Origin: Anodontia alba
Lineage: Eukaryota > Mollusca > Bivalvia > Lucinida > Lucinidae
Assembly (NCBI GenBank): GCA_964016985.1
Contig: OZ024831.1
Span: 84,276,136 to 84,340,135 of the forward strand
Reading direction: 5' to 3'
Length of the DNA stretch: 64,000 nucleotides
Position 1 is the stretch's first letter. Each line of letters begins with the position of its first letter. Shown in pieces: positions 46,719 through 57,976 of the stretch. Position numbers and translations under genes: made by a program. The notes under the pieces were generated by a model. The model was not told the DNA's origin. It made no database searches and saw only the letters and a list, made by a program, of their open reading frames with translations.

Positions 46719-49029
46719 CAAGAGGCCCACGGGCCACGATTCGCTCACCTGAGTGACATAGCCACTGCAGACATGCAGATGTTATGCAACATTTATCCAA
46801 TCCTATCATCGCAACTAATGAAAATATCGTCATTTGAGCAGTTCTTAGTTTTGAAGAAGAATATATGGGCCTGACAGTCAATGGAGCATGATCATGAATA
46901 AACTATCAATCACATTTCAACAGAAGGATCAATGTGAAATTTGGTGGAAATTGGCTAAGTGGTTTCTGAAGAATCGTGATTTTATACATGTAAACAGCAC
47001 AGTGGCAGGGACATATTATAAATATAAACCAGATGATGGCCATCTTAGATTTCCAATCAGAACAATTTTAACTACTGTTGATCTACAAGTCACTTCGATA
47101 CTTTCAATATAAATGTATATGGCCCACACAAATAGGGAAGCAAATTTGACCTTGGAGATAAAAAGGTCAAATGTCAACATAAACCATCATTTGAGCAATT
47201 TTGGTAGATCTCCTGTCCCCTATAATTTGTGCAAAGATTAGGACCCAGGGCTTATTTGGTTATGGAGAAGAAGATTTTTAAAGGTTTTTACCATATATTG
47301 GCATGGCAGCCATTTTGATCAATGGACCATACCCATTTTAGCAATCTTTCATTCTCCTGCCCACGGAGGCTCCGCATGAAATTTGAGCAACACTGGCCCG
47401 GAGGCTTCAGAGGAAAAGCCATTTGAAATTATCAACATTTTTTCCATACAAATGTATGGCGCCCATACAAATGCATACAGAAGCAAACTTGACCTCACCG
47501 TAAAAAGGTTAAATGTCAATGTATGACAATTATTTTAGCAACTTTGGTAGACCGCCCGTTCCAGATGATATATGCAAAGATTCAGCCACAAGCCATCCTC
47601 GGTTTTGGAGAATAAGATTTTTAAATGTTTTTTCCCATGCAAATGCATAAGGAAGCAACTTGACCTTGCCGTAAAAAGGTCAAATGTCAATGTATGACCA
47701 TTATTTTAGCAACTTTGGTAGACCCCCTGTCCTCGATGATTTATGCAAATATTCAGCCCCAAAGCATCCTCTGTTTTAAGAAGATTTATAAAGGTTTTTA
47801 CCATATATGGGCATGGCGCCCATCTTGGTCAATGAACCGTGACCATTTTAGCAATCTTTTGTTCCCCCTACCTAAGGAGGCTCCATATGAAATTTGAGCA
47901 AAATTCGCCAAGAGGCTCCAGAGAAGAAGTTGTTTGAAATTCTGAACATTTTTCCCATACAAATGCATAAGGAAGCAAAATTGACCTTAACGTAAAAAGG
48001 TCAAATGTCAATGTACGACCATTATTTTAGCAATTTTGGTAGCCCTCTTGTTCCCAAAGATATATGCAAAGATTCAGCCATAAGGCATGCTCAGTTTTGG
48101 AGAAGAAGATTTTTAAAGGTTTTTCCCATACAAATGCACAGGGAAGCAAACTTGACCTTGCCGTAAAAAGGTCAAACGTCAACGTACGACAATTCTTTTA
48201 GCAATGTTGGTAGACCTCCCGTCCTTGATGATTCCTGCAAAGGTTCAGCCCAAAGGCATTCTCGGTTCTGAAGGAGAAGATTTTTAAATGTTTTTACCAT
48301 ATATGGGCGTGGCGGCCATCTTGGTCAACGGACCGTGACCATTTTAGCAATTTTTCGTTCACCCACCCTAAGGAGGCTCCAAATGAAATTTGAGCAAAAT
48401 TGGCCCAGAGGCTCCAGAGGAGAAGTTGTTTGAAATTCTGGTCATTTTTCCCATACAAATGCATAAGGAAGCAAAATTGACCTTAACGTAAAAAGGTCAA
48501 ATGTCAATGTACGACCATTATTTTAGCAATTTTGGTAGCTCTCCTGTTCCCAAAGATATATGCAAAGATTCAGCCATAAGGCATGCTCGGTTTTGGAGAA
48601 GAAGATTTTTAAAGGTTTTTCCCATACAAATGCATAGGGAAGCAAACTTGACCTTGCCGTAAAAAGGTCAAACATCAACGTACGACAATTCTTTTAGCAA
48701 TTTTGGTAGACCTCCCGTCCCCGATGATTCCTGCAAAGGTTCAGCCCCAAGGCATTCTCGGTTCTGGAGAAGAAGATTTTTAAAGGTTTTTACCATATAT
48801 GGGCGTGGCGGCCATCTTGGTCAACGGACCGCGACCATTTTAGCAATTTTTCGTTCCCCCACCCTAAGGAGCTCCATATGAAATTTGAGCAAAATTGGCT
48901 CAGCGGTTTCAGAGGAGAAGTCGTTTGAAAATGTTAACGGACGGACGGACGGACGCACGCACGGACGGACGGACGACGGACGAAAAGTGATCACAATAGC
49001 TCATCCTGAGCAGAGCTCAGGTGAGCTAA
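46719..49029 (+). mobile_element. HINE-like element, subfamily 1, nested in the 44874 element
   Basis: The head is CAAGAGGCCCACGGGCCACG, with a GACGGACG run at 48936-48980 and the end hairpin CCTGAGCAGAGCTCAGG followed by TGAGCTAA. The host's second copy at about 49540 reads GAACGAATAATGC. Here the flanks are GAACAAA and TAATGC, so the element sits between A and T. Confidence 0.9.
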
Positions 49030-50710
49030 TAATGCTTCAACGGATGGATGGACAGACAAACAGATTCCTTGCTGATAGCTATATCCGCTCAACCTTTCAA
49101 TTAGGGTATAATAAAATTTAACAAAAGGTCTTGATGATATGGCTATATAAACTTAAAAGCAAAAACTTTTACTTTTAAATGAAACTTTTAAGTTCGTAAC
49201 CTTGACCTCGGTCACACCCTGGGTGGGGATTATGCTGAGTAAGACTCTAGGCCGATATATAGCAACATGTCAAATATAAATGAAATTCCACAAGGGTCTT
49301 GACGATACAGCTATATAAACTTAAACACAAAAATTTTGACATTTTTATGAAAATTGGAAGTCCGTGACCTTGACCCAAAGGTCACCCCCCGGGGTGGGGA
49401 TGGTGCCAATAAAAACTTTAGAGCTATATCTACCATCATGCCAAATATGAATGAAATCCATCAAAGGGTCTTCAAAATATGAGGTCTTATAAACTTTAAC
49501 GTAAAAACTTTGACCCTAAGACAAAAATAAAGTATGAACGAATAATGCTTCAATGGATGGACGGACAGACCAACAGATTCCTTGCTGATAGCTATATCTG
49601 CTGGCCTTTCAATTAGGGAAAAACTGAAATTTAACAAAAGGTCTTGATGATATGGCTATATAAACTTAAACGCAAAATTTTTTTACTTTTATATGAAAAT
49701 TCTAAGTTTGTGACCTTGACCTCGGTCACACCCTGAGTGGGGATCATGCGGAGTAAGACTCTAGGCCGATATCTAGCAACATGTCAAATATAAATGAAAT
49801 TCCTAAAGGGTCTTGATGATATAGCTATATAAACTTAAACACAAAAAACTTTGACTTTTTTATGAAAATTCTAAGTCCTTGACCTTGACCCCAAGGTCAC
49901 CCCCGGGGTGGGGATGGTGCTGATAAAAACTATAGACCTATATCTACCATCATGCCAAATATGAATGTAATCCATCAAAGGGTCTTCAAAATATGAGGTC
50001 TTATAAACTTTAACGCAAAAACTTTGACCCTGACTTTTTTATGAAAATTCGAAGTCCGTGACCTTGACCCCAAGGTTACCCCCGGGGTAAGGATGGTGCT
50101 GATAAAAACTTTAGACCTATATCTATCAACATGCAAAATATGAATGAAATCCATCAAAGGATCTTCAAAATATGAGGTTTTATAAACTTTAACGTAAAAA
50201 CTTTGACCCTGACTTTTTTATGAAAATTCGAAGTCCGCGACCTTGACCCCAAGGTCACCCCCGGGGTGGGGATGGTGCTGATAAAAACTTTAGACCTATA
50301 TCTACCATCATGCCATATATGAATGAAATCCATCAAAGGGTCTTCAAAATATGAGGTCTTATAAACTTTAACACAAAAACTTTGACCCTGTGACGGAAAG
50401 ACGAATGAACGAACGAACGAATGTACGAACGAACGTACGTACGAATGAACGGACGAACGGAAAAGCGAAAACTATATACCCCCACATACTTCGTATGTTG
50501 GGGGTATAATTAATCTGATAGTCACACTGATGCATTATACCAACTATGATGTTAATCCATTAAATAATCTAAAAGATATTAAGCAAACTCACTAGACCAT
50601 GAAATATAGGTCATACTGATTTATATTTACTTTGAGGTGAAAGTTTGGGTCACACTATGTCATTATATGTAAATATGACATTAAGGTATCAAACAGTGGG
50701 AGATATAAGA

Positions 50711-51020
50711 CAAAATCACAGAGCTATGAAATATAGGTCACATAATCCCAAAGTATGATAGTAATACATCAAATTGTCTTCAAGCTTAAACATAAAATCA
50801 CTGGATTATGAAATATAGGTCACAGTGACCTACATTTACTTTTTGGTCAACTGTTGGACCATACTAAAATCACAGAGCTATGAAATATAGGTCACATAAT
50901 CCCAAAGTATGATAGTAATACATCAAATTGTCTTCAAGCTTAAACATAAAATCACTGGATTATGAAAAATAGGTCACAGTGACCTACATTTACTTTTTGG
51001 TCAACTGTTGGACCATACTA
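50711..51020 (+). repeat. Near-exact 154-bp direct duplication
   Basis: The stretch beginning AAAATCACAGAGCTATGAAA at 50712 recurs at 50866 almost without change, through to TTGGTCAACTGTTGGACCAT. It is younger than the surrounding, more diverged monomers. Confidence 0.9.
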
Positions 51021-51825
51021 ATTCATCATCCCAAATAATGATGTTCATACATCAATTAACATTCAAGATATGCAGCAAAATTACTGGACCATGAAATATA
51101 AGTCAAGGTGACCTACATTTGTTATGCTGTCAGTGGTGGTGTCACACAGAACCAATATTTCAAGTATCACACCAATCCATGAAATAGTCTTCAAGATGTA
51201 AGGCAAAATCACTGGAGCATGAAAATATGATCACAATGACCTTGACCTTATTACACTGAATGTTGATGTGATAAACATGTCTGATACCCATCCTTCTTTA
51301 AGAAGTTGTTTGTATAAACAAACTGCAACATACTACTTTATTGAGGCATTAATCCATGAAATAGGCTTCAAAATATGTCAAAATCACTAAAGCGTGAAAA
51401 TAATTCACAATGACCTTGACCTTATTACACTGAATGTTGATGTGATGAATATATCTGATGCCCATCCTTCTTTAATAAGAGGTTGTTTGTATAAACAAAC
51501 TGCAATGTACTACTTTATTGGGTGTCCTAGATTTTGACCTCTAGCCACGCCCTGGGGCATGACCCAGGGTTCCACAGATGTAGAATGGAAGAGAACCCTC
51601 CCAGGTACCCCTATACCAAATATGAAAAGTTTTTTATCAGTGGCTGCAGAGTTACAAGTAATAAAAAACTTCAAAGTAAAACTTGGTTATGGAAAGGGTT
51701 AACGGACAGAATCACACACGGACGGATGGACGGAAGGAAGGAAAGACGGATATATGAACAGACAAACGGAACTGATGAAAACTATATACCCCTTCAACTA
51801 ACTTCGTATGCCGGGCAACACTTAT

Positions 51826-52084
51826 AAAGTTATCTGAAATGAGAGACCTAGCTTATCAAAACTTTCATTTTGACGCAAATTTGACAAAATGGACAAATAA
51901 TAAGGAAGCCATCAGGATCTGAAGATTTCAAGAGCTTTTATGGGTGCTGCCATATTGAATATTTAATGAAACTTTATGACACCAATTCATAAAGCCCTAA
52001 TTAAATACGCAAAACCTAACTAAACTAGTAACAAAGTTTTCTGAGAAAATAGAGGTCCCCACACCGTGAAATTTCAGTTTTTCT
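51826..52084. other. Unassigned non-coding stretch
   Basis: No recognised repeat or exon. Confidence 0.4.
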
Positions 52085-52622
52085 ACTTCTGTGACCTTGA
52101 AAATTAGGTCAAGGTCATCAAAATCTAATCAGTTCTTTGTTATATCCCAATTATATATTCATGAAAAATTTTTAAGAATCCTGGTTCACAAGATATTGTG
52201 CAGACAAGAAAGTGTCACGCCGATGCCTACCCCAATGCCAACAGGATCTGCATCAAAATCAATATGTCCCCCTCCCCGTAGGTTGGGGAAGGCCAATAAA
52301 ATCTTTTCAGCTCTTTGTTATGTCCCAATTATATATCCATGAAAATCTGGTAAGAATCCAACTACTGGTTCATAAGATATTGTGCAGATAAGAAAGTGTC
52401 AAGCCGACACCACTGCCATTCCCTGAAGGCTGGGGAAGGCCTATAAACTCTTTTCAGCTCTTTGTTATGTCCCTATCATATATCCATGAAAATTTGGTAA
52501 GAATCCAGTTACTAGTTCATAAGATATTGTGCAGATAAGAAAGTGTCATGCTGACACCACTGCTAGCGGTATCCGCACAAAAATCAATATGTCCCCCTCC
52601 CCATAGGTTGTGGGACATAATA
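52085..52622 (+). repeat. Hairpin-ended tandem repeat (family K), three monomers
   Basis: Monomers carry TTTGTTATGTCCCAATTATA, TGGTTCATAAGATATTGTGC and AAGAAAGTGTCA at about 180-bp steps. It ends TATGTCCCCCTCCCCATAGG before GTGGGACATAA, matching the copy at 358-625. Confidence 0.8.
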
Positions 52623-52756
52623 AAATATCCAACAATAGTTTACCTCTTTATTTGTGTATACACTTTCTTCTCTAAAGGTTTACCGATTTTGCTTGAAAAA
52701 CCCACTGTTTTCTGTTAGAAAGAAGATTTTAATATTTTAAAATTATTTGAATCTCC

Positions 52757-52983
52757 TTAACTAATTGTAATCGGGAGACCCCTAAAAAGGTAACTGGCAA
52801 ACAGTGCAGACCCAGATCAGACACCACAGAATGTGGCGTCTGATCAGGGTCTTCAGTGTTTGCAAATACTTCAGCCATTTTTCTCTAGAAATATCTAAAT
52901 CTTATAGCCTCACCGACCTAAAATTGAAATTGGGCTCTTCTAATATATTGTGTGGGATGTTCATTCAGTCTACAATGGGTTAA
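52757..52983. mobile_element. piggyBac-like MITE, family G
   Basis: TTAACTAATTGTAATCGGGA at the left and GTCTACAATGGGTTAA at the right. The hairpin CAGACACCACAGAATGTGGC folds, and aligns along its whole length with 13099-13336. Confidence 0.85.
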
Positions 52984-53152
52984 ATATCTAAAATTGCAGC
53001 ACTCTTGAAAAGGATTATGAAATCTTTAAATGTCATTATCGTTCTTAGTTTTTATCAGATTATGATGAAATCTGCATTAAAATGCATGGTTTGTCAAGTT
53101 ATTTCATCTCAGATACATTTTTCATCATTGTTGCCTTTGCCTTTTAACTCTT

Positions 53153-53375
53153 TGCATGCTGGGTAATTTAGCATGTTTTTTTGTTGTTTTTTTTTCTCAT
53201 CTGTGGAATTTTTTTAAATTAACTTTTTCAAAAATATCTTTCAGGAATATCATCAGCGTGACTCAGTTTGGATTCAGATCAGGCCCAACATTATGTCTGG
53301 CCTGATCTGAGTCCAAACTGTCAGCTAAGGTTATCAGCAGACGAGAAAATTCGCCACTAACAGGGAAAGAGTTAA
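53153..53375. mobile_element. piggyBac-like MITE, family I
   Basis: TTAACTCTTTGCATGCTGGG at the left and AACAGGGAAAGAGTTAA at the right. The inner inverted pair is TTTGGATTCAGATCAGGCC and GGCCTGATCTGAGTCCAAA. It lies 85 bp from the nuclear-receptor exon, on its downstream side. Confidence 0.85.
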
Positions 53376-53460
53376 GCAGAAAGATGTGACAAAAACATTT
53401 ACTTGAATACTCCTCTTATCTAATCCTATGAAAATTTTCTTCATGGAATTAATTTCTTAC

Positions 53461-53625
53461 CTTATGAGCATTTCTTCTGAAGAAAGCCTTACAAGATTCG
53501 CAAGATATGGCATTGAAGTTGTAGCCTAGGGCTTTATCCCCACACACTAAACATAACTTGTCCTTCTTTAACTGTCCCTGGGACATAGAGCTGCCAACCG
53601 AGTCTGGACTTGGGTGCTTCTCATC
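53461..53625 (-). CDS. Nuclear receptor exon: first zinc module of the DNA-binding domain, NR1J/HR96-like
   Basis: This 55-codon internal exon starts and ends in phase 0. On the minus strand it is entered after TTTATTTTCAG and left before GTAAGA, both consensus splice sites. Residues 1-20 are a polar leader. Residues 25-55 form the first zinc module, with Cys 25, 28, 42 and 45. The P-box reads [10 protein letters not shown] rather than CEGCKGFF. The ESCKA form together with [12 protein letters not shown] is characteristic of the HR96 / DAF-12 / NHR-8 (NR1J) group, which regulates lipid and xenobiotic response genes in the nucleus. The second zinc module and ligand-binding domain would lie at lower coordinates. 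I did not find them, so the next intron is long. Group assignment rests on the P-box and the flanking motif only. Confidence 0.92.
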
Positions 53626-53648
53626 CTGAAAATAAATATATACAAGTA

Positions 53649-53992
53649 CACTAGAACCTTTTATAACACAGTTGCTGGGATCAAAAGTGAAAACCGTGTT
53701 GGCTAAACAACCGTGTTGTATCCAAACAATAATGTATAGATTATATAGAAAAATTGTCATTTTTCTACATATTCTATATTTTTTTTGTTTGGATGCAGAA
53801 AAATGACCATTTATGATCATTTTTCAATATAATGTACACATTTCTGTTTGGATACAGAAAGATGACCATTTATGGTCATTTTTCTATATAAATTTTTGTT
53901 TGGATACAACACTTGGGGGGTGGGGGGGGGGGGGGGGTCCACCTTTATTATACCGTCTTATATCTGAACAATCTTAAAAAGAGGTTTCAGTG
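53649..53992. mobile_element. Tigger-like MITE beside the nuclear-receptor splice acceptor
   Basis: Ends CACTAGAACCTTTTATAACA and AAAAGAGGTTTCAGTG, with TA at 53647-53648 and 53993-53994. The interior repeats GTTTGGATACAGAAAGATGA-type units and holds a poly-G run (about 53918-53937). It begins 23 bp upstream of the exon acceptor. Confidence 0.75.
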
Positions 53993-53994
53993 TA

Positions 53995-54320
53995 GTCATT
54001 TTTCATGCGAGCATTTCAGATGAACTTACAAGTGCAGTCATCATTCCATGAACTCAACAGCTTTAATACATTCTGCCCACATGATGTTCCAGCCAATAAC
54101 ATACCTGCAGCTGAACAGCTAAAGGGATTGTCTCTTCATATTCAATCCCTTTATCAGGACTTTTTTATCATATGATAAAAATGTAAATATAAGAAATATA
54201 AATATATATATTTTTTTTTGAGGACTGCATAGGTTTATATGCAAAGTTTACATAAACCCCTCCAGAGTTCACTTAATTTGCAAGTGACCCAGATGCATTC
54301 ATAAATCAATTGCATATTCT
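53995..54320. other. Intronic stretch, nothing firm
   Basis: Contains a 10-bp hairpin AAAGGGATTG...CAATCCCTTT (54120-54151). No repeat family is recognised. Confidence 0.45.
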
Positions 54321-54530
54321 TTAACCCTTGTCCTGCTGAATCCGGACATACCCTACCTTAATTTGCAAACAGTGTAGATCTGGATCAGTTCAGAAGCCAA
54401 CTAATCTGGATCTGCACTGTTTGCCATTCAGTATGTGAATCAATATCAATAACCTTGATCAAGTAATCTGATTGGCTGAAAATTAGAAATGGGTGTGGCC
54501 TCTTAATTTATATAGCAGGACAAGGGTTAA
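54321..54530 (+). mobile_element. piggyBac-like MITE, family D
   Basis: TTAACCCTTGTCCTGCTGAA at the left and GCAGGACAAGGGTTAA at the right. The hairpin is shortened to GGATCAGTTCAGAAGCCAAC. Confidence 0.85.
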
Positions 54531-54593
54531 TATACTCATAGTTCCAGATATGACACATTTTTTTTTCAATCAGAAATTATGGAAATTTTGCTT

Positions 54594-54717
54594 TTTTCTC
54601 CACCAAAACTCATGTTGTGGTACTCATTACAAGCACCTCACTGAGGCTCTTCTTATGAGTACCCACAACACTTCTAATATGAAAACCCACAACATATGTT
54701 TTCATGGAGAAATCAGA
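54594..54717. mobile_element. Hairpin MITE, family C, with internal duplication
   Basis: Stem TACTCATTACAAGCACCTCA with GAGGCTCTTCTTATGAGTA. The ACCCACAACA end is then repeated after CTTCTAATATGAAA. It directly precedes the HINE-like element. Confidence 0.75.
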
Positions 54718-54724
54718 AAAAAAA

Positions 54725-57151
54725 CAAGAGGGCCATGATGGCCCTGTAACACTCACCCGAGCAACATAGCACTTTGAGAACCTGATCTAGAACTGATCAA
54801 GGCGAACATTCTGATCAAAGTTCAAAATTATTATATTAACAAGTAAGACAATGTAGCATGTCTAATAGACTGTGAAATAAAGGTCAAGGTCAAATATGGA
54901 TGACTGCACTCAAGCCATGCTAAGATGTATGCATGTACTAAGTATCACTGGCTGTAGGAGCAATAGTTACTGAGAAACTGACCTAAACACAAACACTTCA
55001 CAAGTACCAAATATCACTCTGTAGGACCAATAATTACTGAGAAATTGACCTAAATGGAAAAACTTAAGAAAGTCACTGGACAGAAAAATATATATCACCT
55101 TAAATCATCAAGACAAACATTTTGAGCAAGATTCATTATGATCACTTAAAAAATGTGACCTCTAGAGCATCAACAAGGTTTTCCTTTGATTTGGCCAGGT
55201 GAACTAGTTTCTGATATCAAGTGACCCAGTTTTAAACTAGACCTAGAAATCACCAAGACAAACATTTTGAGCAATATTTATGATGATTATTTCAAAAATG
55301 TGACCTCTGGAGTGTTAACAGTTTTCTGCTAATTTGGCCTGGTGACCTAGTTTTTGACCCTATGTAACCCAGTTTCGAACCTGACCTAGAAATCATCAAG
55401 ACAAACATTTTGAGCAAGATTCATGATGACTGCTTAAAAAATGTGACCGCCAGAGTGTTAACAAGGTTTTCTGCTGATTTGGCCAGGTGTGACCTAGTTT
55501 TTTACCCCAAGTGACCCAGTTTCATACTTGACCTAGAAATCACCAAGACAAACATGTTGAGCAAGATTCATGATGATTGCTTGAAAAATGTGACCACTAG
55601 ACTGTTAACAAGGTTTTCCGCTGATCTGGCCAAGTGACATTGTTTTGGACCCCAGGTGACCCAGTTTCGAACCTGACCTAGAAATCATGAAGACAAACAT
55701 TTTGAGCAAGATTCATGATGATTGCTTAAAAAATGTGACCGCTAGAGTGTTAACAAAGTTTTCTGCTGATTTGGCCCGGTGACCTAGTTTTTGACTCCAA
55801 GTGAACCAGTTTTGAACTTGACCTAGAAATCATCAAGACAAACATTTTGAGCCAAATTCATGATGATTGCTTCAAACATGTGACCGTTAGAGTGTTAACA
55901 AGGTTTTCTACTGATTTGGCCCGGTGACCTAGTTTTTGACCCCAAGTGACCCAGTTTTGAACTTGACCTAAAAATCATCAAGACAAACATTTTTAGCAAG
56001 ATTCATGATGACTGCTTAAAAAATGTGACCGCTAGAGTGATAACAAGATTTTTCCGCTGATTTGGCCAGGTGACCTAGTTTAAACCCCAGGTGACCCAGT
56101 TTAGAACCTGACCTAGAAATCATTAAGACAAACATTTTGAGCATGATTCATGATGACTGCTTCAAAAATGTGACCTATAGAGTGTTAACAAGGTTTTCTG
56201 CTGATTTGGCCTGGTGACCTAGTGTATGACCCCAAGCAACCCAGTTTCGAACTTGACCTAGAACACATGAAGACAAACATTTTGAGCAAGATTCATGATG
56301 ACTGCTTGAAAAATGTGACCGCTAGAGTGATAAGATTTTACGCTGATTTGGCCAGGTGACCTAGTTTTTGACCCAGGTGTTCCAGTTTTGAACTTGATCT
56401 AGAAATCATCAAGACAAACATTTTGAGCAAGATTCATGATGATTGCTTCAAAAATGTGATGGCTAGAGTGTTAACAAGGTTTTCTGCAGATTTGGCCTGG
56501 TGACCTAGTTTTTGACCTCACGTGACCCAGTTTCAAACATATCCTGGATCTCATCAAGACAAACATTTTGAGCAAGATTCGCGATGATTGCTTAAAAAAT
56601 GTGACGGCTAGAGTGTTAACAAGGTTTTCTGCTGGTTTGGCCTGGTGACCTAGTTTTTGACCCCATGTGAACCAGTTTCAAACCTGAACTAGAAATCATC
56701 AAGACAAACATTTTGAGCAAGATTCATGATGATTGCTTGAAAAATGTGACCGCTAGAGTGTTAACAAGGTTTTTCTGCTGATTTGGCCCGGTGACCTAGT
56801 TTTTGACTCCAAGTGACCCAGTTTCGAACCTGACCTAGAAATCATCAAGACAAACATACTGAGCATGATTCATGATGATTGCTTCAAAAATGTGACCGCT
56901 AGAGTGTTAACAAGGTTTTCCTTCGATTTGACCTGGTGACCTAGTTTTTGACCCCAAGTAACCCAGTATCGAACTTGATCTAGATTTCATAGAGGCAAAC
57001 CTTCTGAGCAAGTTTCATCAAGATTGGGTCAAAACCGTGACCTGTAGAGTGTTAACAAACAAATTGTTGACGACGAACGACGGACAACAGATGATGATGG
57101 ACAGAGGGTGATGACAATAGCTCACCCTGAGCTTTTGCTCAGGTGAGCTAA
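54725..57151 (+). mobile_element. HINE-like tandem-core element, subfamily 2, uninterrupted
   Basis: The head is CAAGAGGGCCATGATGGCCC. The end hairpin CCTGAGCTTTTGCTCAGG is followed by TGAGCTAA. About twelve core monomers of roughly 150 bp carry AAACATTTTGAGCAAGATTC, AATGTGACCGCTAGAGTGTT and GATTTGGCCTGGTGACCTAG. It lies in the proposed receptor intron and is the reference for the interrupted copy at 38225. Confidence 0.88.
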
Positions 57152-57460
57152 AAATCAGGCTACTCTTTGTAAAACACTTATGAGGCTTGTTTATGTCTAT
57201 TTACATCATTAGAAAAAATATAGAACATGGCCCCCATCCCCCACTTCCCCCACCTGCTGCAAACATAGCTGACCCTTACCCCAACACTGTGGCCACAGCA
57301 CGATACCCTAAATAATGGGACACCTTAACTCATTACCATACCTGTCATAAAATTTGATCAGGTCTATTTGACTGACTCTTTATGTGTCTAAAAACTGCAT
57401 TCTACAGCGTCTGATCTGGTCCACATTGTCGGTCCAAATCCTTGGGATAAATATAGTAGC
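57152..57460. other. Mostly unassigned stretch
   Basis: Contains a decayed short-hairpin repeat resembling the region around 27690-27860 (AATGGGACACCTTAACTC, GCGTCTGATCTGGTCCAC). No gene is seen. Confidence 0.4.
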
Positions 57461-57661
57461 TTAACTCTTTCACTGCCACACGCAATAATAATAGGCCTTT
57501 TCAAACAGCGTAGATCCAGATGAGACGGCTCAATGAGCCATCTCATCTGGATCTACGCTGTTTGACATTCAGTCTTTCAACTTTACGTATAAACATCTTT
57601 CCAAACAAAAGTTTGTTAAAATAAAAAAGTAGACATCTGAAATTTGACGCGGAAAGATTAA
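57461..57661. mobile_element. TTAA-bounded MITE with strong hairpin (family I-like)
   Basis: TTAACTCTTTCACTGCCACA at the left and GCGGAAAGATTAA at the right. The hairpin AGCGTAGATCCAGATGAGAC pairs with its complement (CTCATCTGGATCTACGCT) around GGCTCAATGAGCC. It shares TTAA 57658-57661 with the next element. Confidence 0.8.
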
Positions 57662-57876
57662 GTAAATGCTTAGCCTGCTGGGTAAAAATATCAGCACATG
57701 AAATGTTGAAATATTAAAATTTTGCGTATTTTTTTCTCGAACATATATAGGCTTCAAATGGTATTTCAAGCAAGACAATTTGCATGAAATATCAAATCCT
57801 ATTTTCTAAGAAAAATAAGAAAAAATATCATCAATTTTTTGTCTGCTGAAATACTCATAGGAGTGGTAAAGGTTAA
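57658..57876. mobile_element. Foldback MITE, family A
   Basis: TTAAGTAAATGCTTAGCCTG at the left and GGAGTGGTAAAGGTTAA at the right. The inner arms are ATGGTATTTCAAGCAAGACA and AATTTGCATGAAATATCAAA. Confidence 0.8.
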
Positions 57877-57976
57877 AGAAACCTTTCCTGTAGCCCTTCC
57901 CATGATAAAGGGAAGTAAGATATGGTCTTTAAGTTCAGCCATGGCCATATATAGCTACAGATAAGAGGGTATCCAC

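Larger units (their letters stand above)
44874..50512 (+). mobile_element. Inner tandem-core element of the nest
   Basis: The head ACTAGACAAACTGCCCAGTG leads to GCACATATACCCCC, similar to the outer head. The core has monomers of 170-180 bp (GGGTCTTGATGATATAGCTA, GTGACCTTGACCCCAAGGTC, TAGACCTATATCTACCATCA). A GAAC/GAAT run is at 50404-50462. The end hairpin is ATACCCCCACATACTTCGTA with TGTTGGGGGTAT. Segments at about 49030 and 49545 show a 515-bp second-order repeat. Confidence 0.75.
44634..51825 (+). mobile_element. Outer tandem-core element of a three-level nest
   Basis: The head AACTAGAGCAAGTGCCCAGA leads to CACGAATACCC. The core resumes after the inner insert with monomers carrying ACCATGAAATATAGGTCA, a diverged relative of the 128-bp unit at 2355-4198. 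It then has the CCTAGATTTTGACC module (51529), a GGACGG stretch and an end hairpin near 51790-51815 (TATACCCCTTCAAC ... TATGCCGGGCAAC). Confidence 0.6.

Noticed and set aside
54114..54167. Possible micro-exon on the minus strand ending CTGCAG before GTATGT, reading DKGIEYEETIPLAVQLQ
   Set aside because: The frame falls on a 10-bp hairpin, the acceptor side is an A-run with poor pyrimidine content, and its start phase does not match the 63632 exon. It could be a chance donor.
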